Source: an uncultured Clostridium sp.
GTDB lineage: Bacteria; Bacillota; Clostridia; Oscillospirales; Acutalibacteraceae
Assembly (NCBI GenBank): GCA_958422185.1
Contig: CATZNW010000040.1
Location: 1-6,544, forward strand
DNA: 6,544 nt
Reading direction: 5' to 3'
This document shows, in pieces, positions 6,078-6,544 of this stretch. How positions within the stretch are numbered: the first letter of the stretch is position 1; each line of letters starts with the position of its first letter. The translations under genes and the position numbers were made by a program. Below the pieces are notes generated by a model. The model was not told the DNA's origin and did no database searches. It was given only the letters and a program-made list of their open reading frames with translations.

Positions 6078-6279
6078 CTCCTCTTAAAGAAGCTATTCTG
6101 TTTCCACTCTTGTCGAACAATTTCCATTTTGAACCACCATGTCCGGATGTGTCTTTTTGTATACGCCATCCATTTTTTGCTCGATAGCCCTGTCCATTTT
6201 TTAACTTTGTATCAAATTTATTTAAATCAACTTTATTGCCTTTCTTTAATGAGTTCGGAATTTTTTTAGAATATCTTTT
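6055..6279 (-). pseudogene. C-terminal toxin domain of the Rhs protein, in the -1 frame relative to the core
   Basis: Reading from ATT at 6261 gives 68 residues (IPNSLKKGNKVDLNKFD at the start) ending in TAA at 6057-6055. The domain is small and basic, with GYRAKNGWRIQKD (residues 25-37), DTSGHGGSKWKLF (37-49) and DKSGNRIASLRGDGSI (50-65). The Asp-x3-His-Gly pair and the following strands resemble the catalytic end of E3-type colicin RNases (Asp-x2-His-Gly then strand-turn-strand), suggesting an RNase that cuts RNA in the target cell. The frame is open only from 6279 because TAA lies at 6282-6280, and it has no start codon of its own. It can be made only as a fusion with the Rhs core through a -1 shift or a one-base insertion. 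Toxin identity is fairly secure from context; the E3-like fold and activity are inferred. Confidence 0.7.
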
Positions 6280-6544
6280 TTATCATTATCATCGTTATTT
6301 GAACTCGATGAACTGGATGATGAGCCTGCATCTGATATCAAAGATATCAATGAATCAATTAGTAGAAACGCTGCACCTAAAGTAACAATTCCTGCCCCGA
6401 TTATAATTATTGTGTAAAGTATTTGAAGAATTGCTTGTCCAATTGCTGTTAACACAACTACGGTAGCTGATTTACCAAGGGGGTCAAAAAACATAACAGG
6501 ATTATTCAGGCAATAAATATAAGCATTACAACCTAATTGTGTTG
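6246..6544 (-). CDS. Rhs/YD-repeat polymorphic toxin, end of core plus hydrophobic segment and linker; zero frame ends early (5' part off right edge)
   Basis: The visible 98 codons begin TQLGCNAYIYCLNNPVM and reach FFDPLG, the hallmark end of the Rhs-associated core (consensus Y-x-Y-x-x-NNP-x4-DP-x-G), where the shell is autocleaved and the variable C-terminus starts. Next comes a long hydrophobic stretch (residues 27-69: TVVVLTAIGQAILQILY, then IIIIGAGIVTLGAAFLLI), enough for two TM helices. A linker with eight serines (74-81) and NNDDNDKKD follows. The zero frame then ends KKFRTH at TAA 6248-6246, before the toxin domain. The TM stretch may help deliver the toxin across the target membrane, as proposed for similar segments in other polymorphic toxins. 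The full protein would be a large secreted or surface Rhs/WapA-like toxin. Core identity is confident; the early stop is the oddity. Confidence 0.85.
   Translation of the reverse strand, partial: TQLGCNAYIYCLNNPVMFFDPLGKSATVVVLTAIGQAILQILYTIIIIGAGIVTLGAAFLLIDSLISLISDAGSSSSSSSSNNDDNDKKDILKKFRTH
6261..6267 (-). other. A7 slippery heptamer at the Rhs core/toxin frame break
   Basis: In the core frame the codons read CTA AAA AAA TTC, so the run sits as A AAA AAA, the canonical X-XXY-YYZ register for -1 ribosomal slippage. Slipping back one base gives ATT CCG AAC and enters the toxin frame exactly. No clear downstream hairpin or upstream Shine-Dalgarno-like enhancer is visible. The run may instead be a mutational hotspot or the site of a sequencing error. 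Confidence 0.6.

Noticed and set aside
1..6544. CRISPR arrays, tRNA or rRNA genes, complete insertion sequences
   Set aside because: I looked for regularly spaced repeats, cloverleaf-like segments and transposase motifs on both strands and saw none.

Overview
The window looks like accessory DNA from a gut-type Firmicute (Clostridia, such as a Ruminococcaceae or Lachnospiraceae member). The basis is a tet(W)-type ribosomal protection gene with its full attenuator leader, a two-half FtsX-type ABC permease operon with AGGAGG-like ribosome sites, and an AT-rich Rhs toxin cassette. Genus cannot be fixed from this sequence.

Layout: (1) Positions 1-428, minus strand: the first 35 codons of tet(W), preceded by a leader with a promoter (-35 at 423-428, -10 at 400-405), a 7-codon ORF, a long inverted repeat, a 14-codon leader peptide and an intrinsic terminator that overlaps the end of that peptide. 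(2) Positions 429-763: no convincing gene, but a near-perfect 42-bp palindrome at 637-678. (3) Positions 764-5163, plus strand: an ABC export operon whose ATPase gene has lost its 5' end at the junction with the tet(W)-side DNA, followed by an intact 936-residue permease and a membrane-anchored protein with two Ig-like domains. (4) Positions 5164-5441: a strong hairpin between converging transcription units and a probable coding remnant on the minus strand. (5) Positions 5442-6544, minus strand: the 3' end of an Rhs (YD-repeat) polymorphic toxin gene and the overlapping gene of its probable immunity protein.

How the parts work together: the tet(W) module is a self-contained, inducible resistance unit reading out of the window to the left. 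The ABC operon to its right has probably lost its own promoter and the N-terminus of its ATPase, so it is likely impaired or depends on chance expression. The Rhs locus is a contact-dependent competition module: Rhs shell, a hydrophobic segment, a Ser/Asn/Asp linker, a small basic toxin resembling E3-type RNases, then immunity.

The most striking point is that the toxin is out of frame with the Rhs core. The frame is restored exactly by a -1 shift at an A7 run (6261-6267) placed in the register of a canonical slippery heptamer. This may be a silenced toxin, a phase-variable or programmed switch, or a homopolymer error in the sequence.
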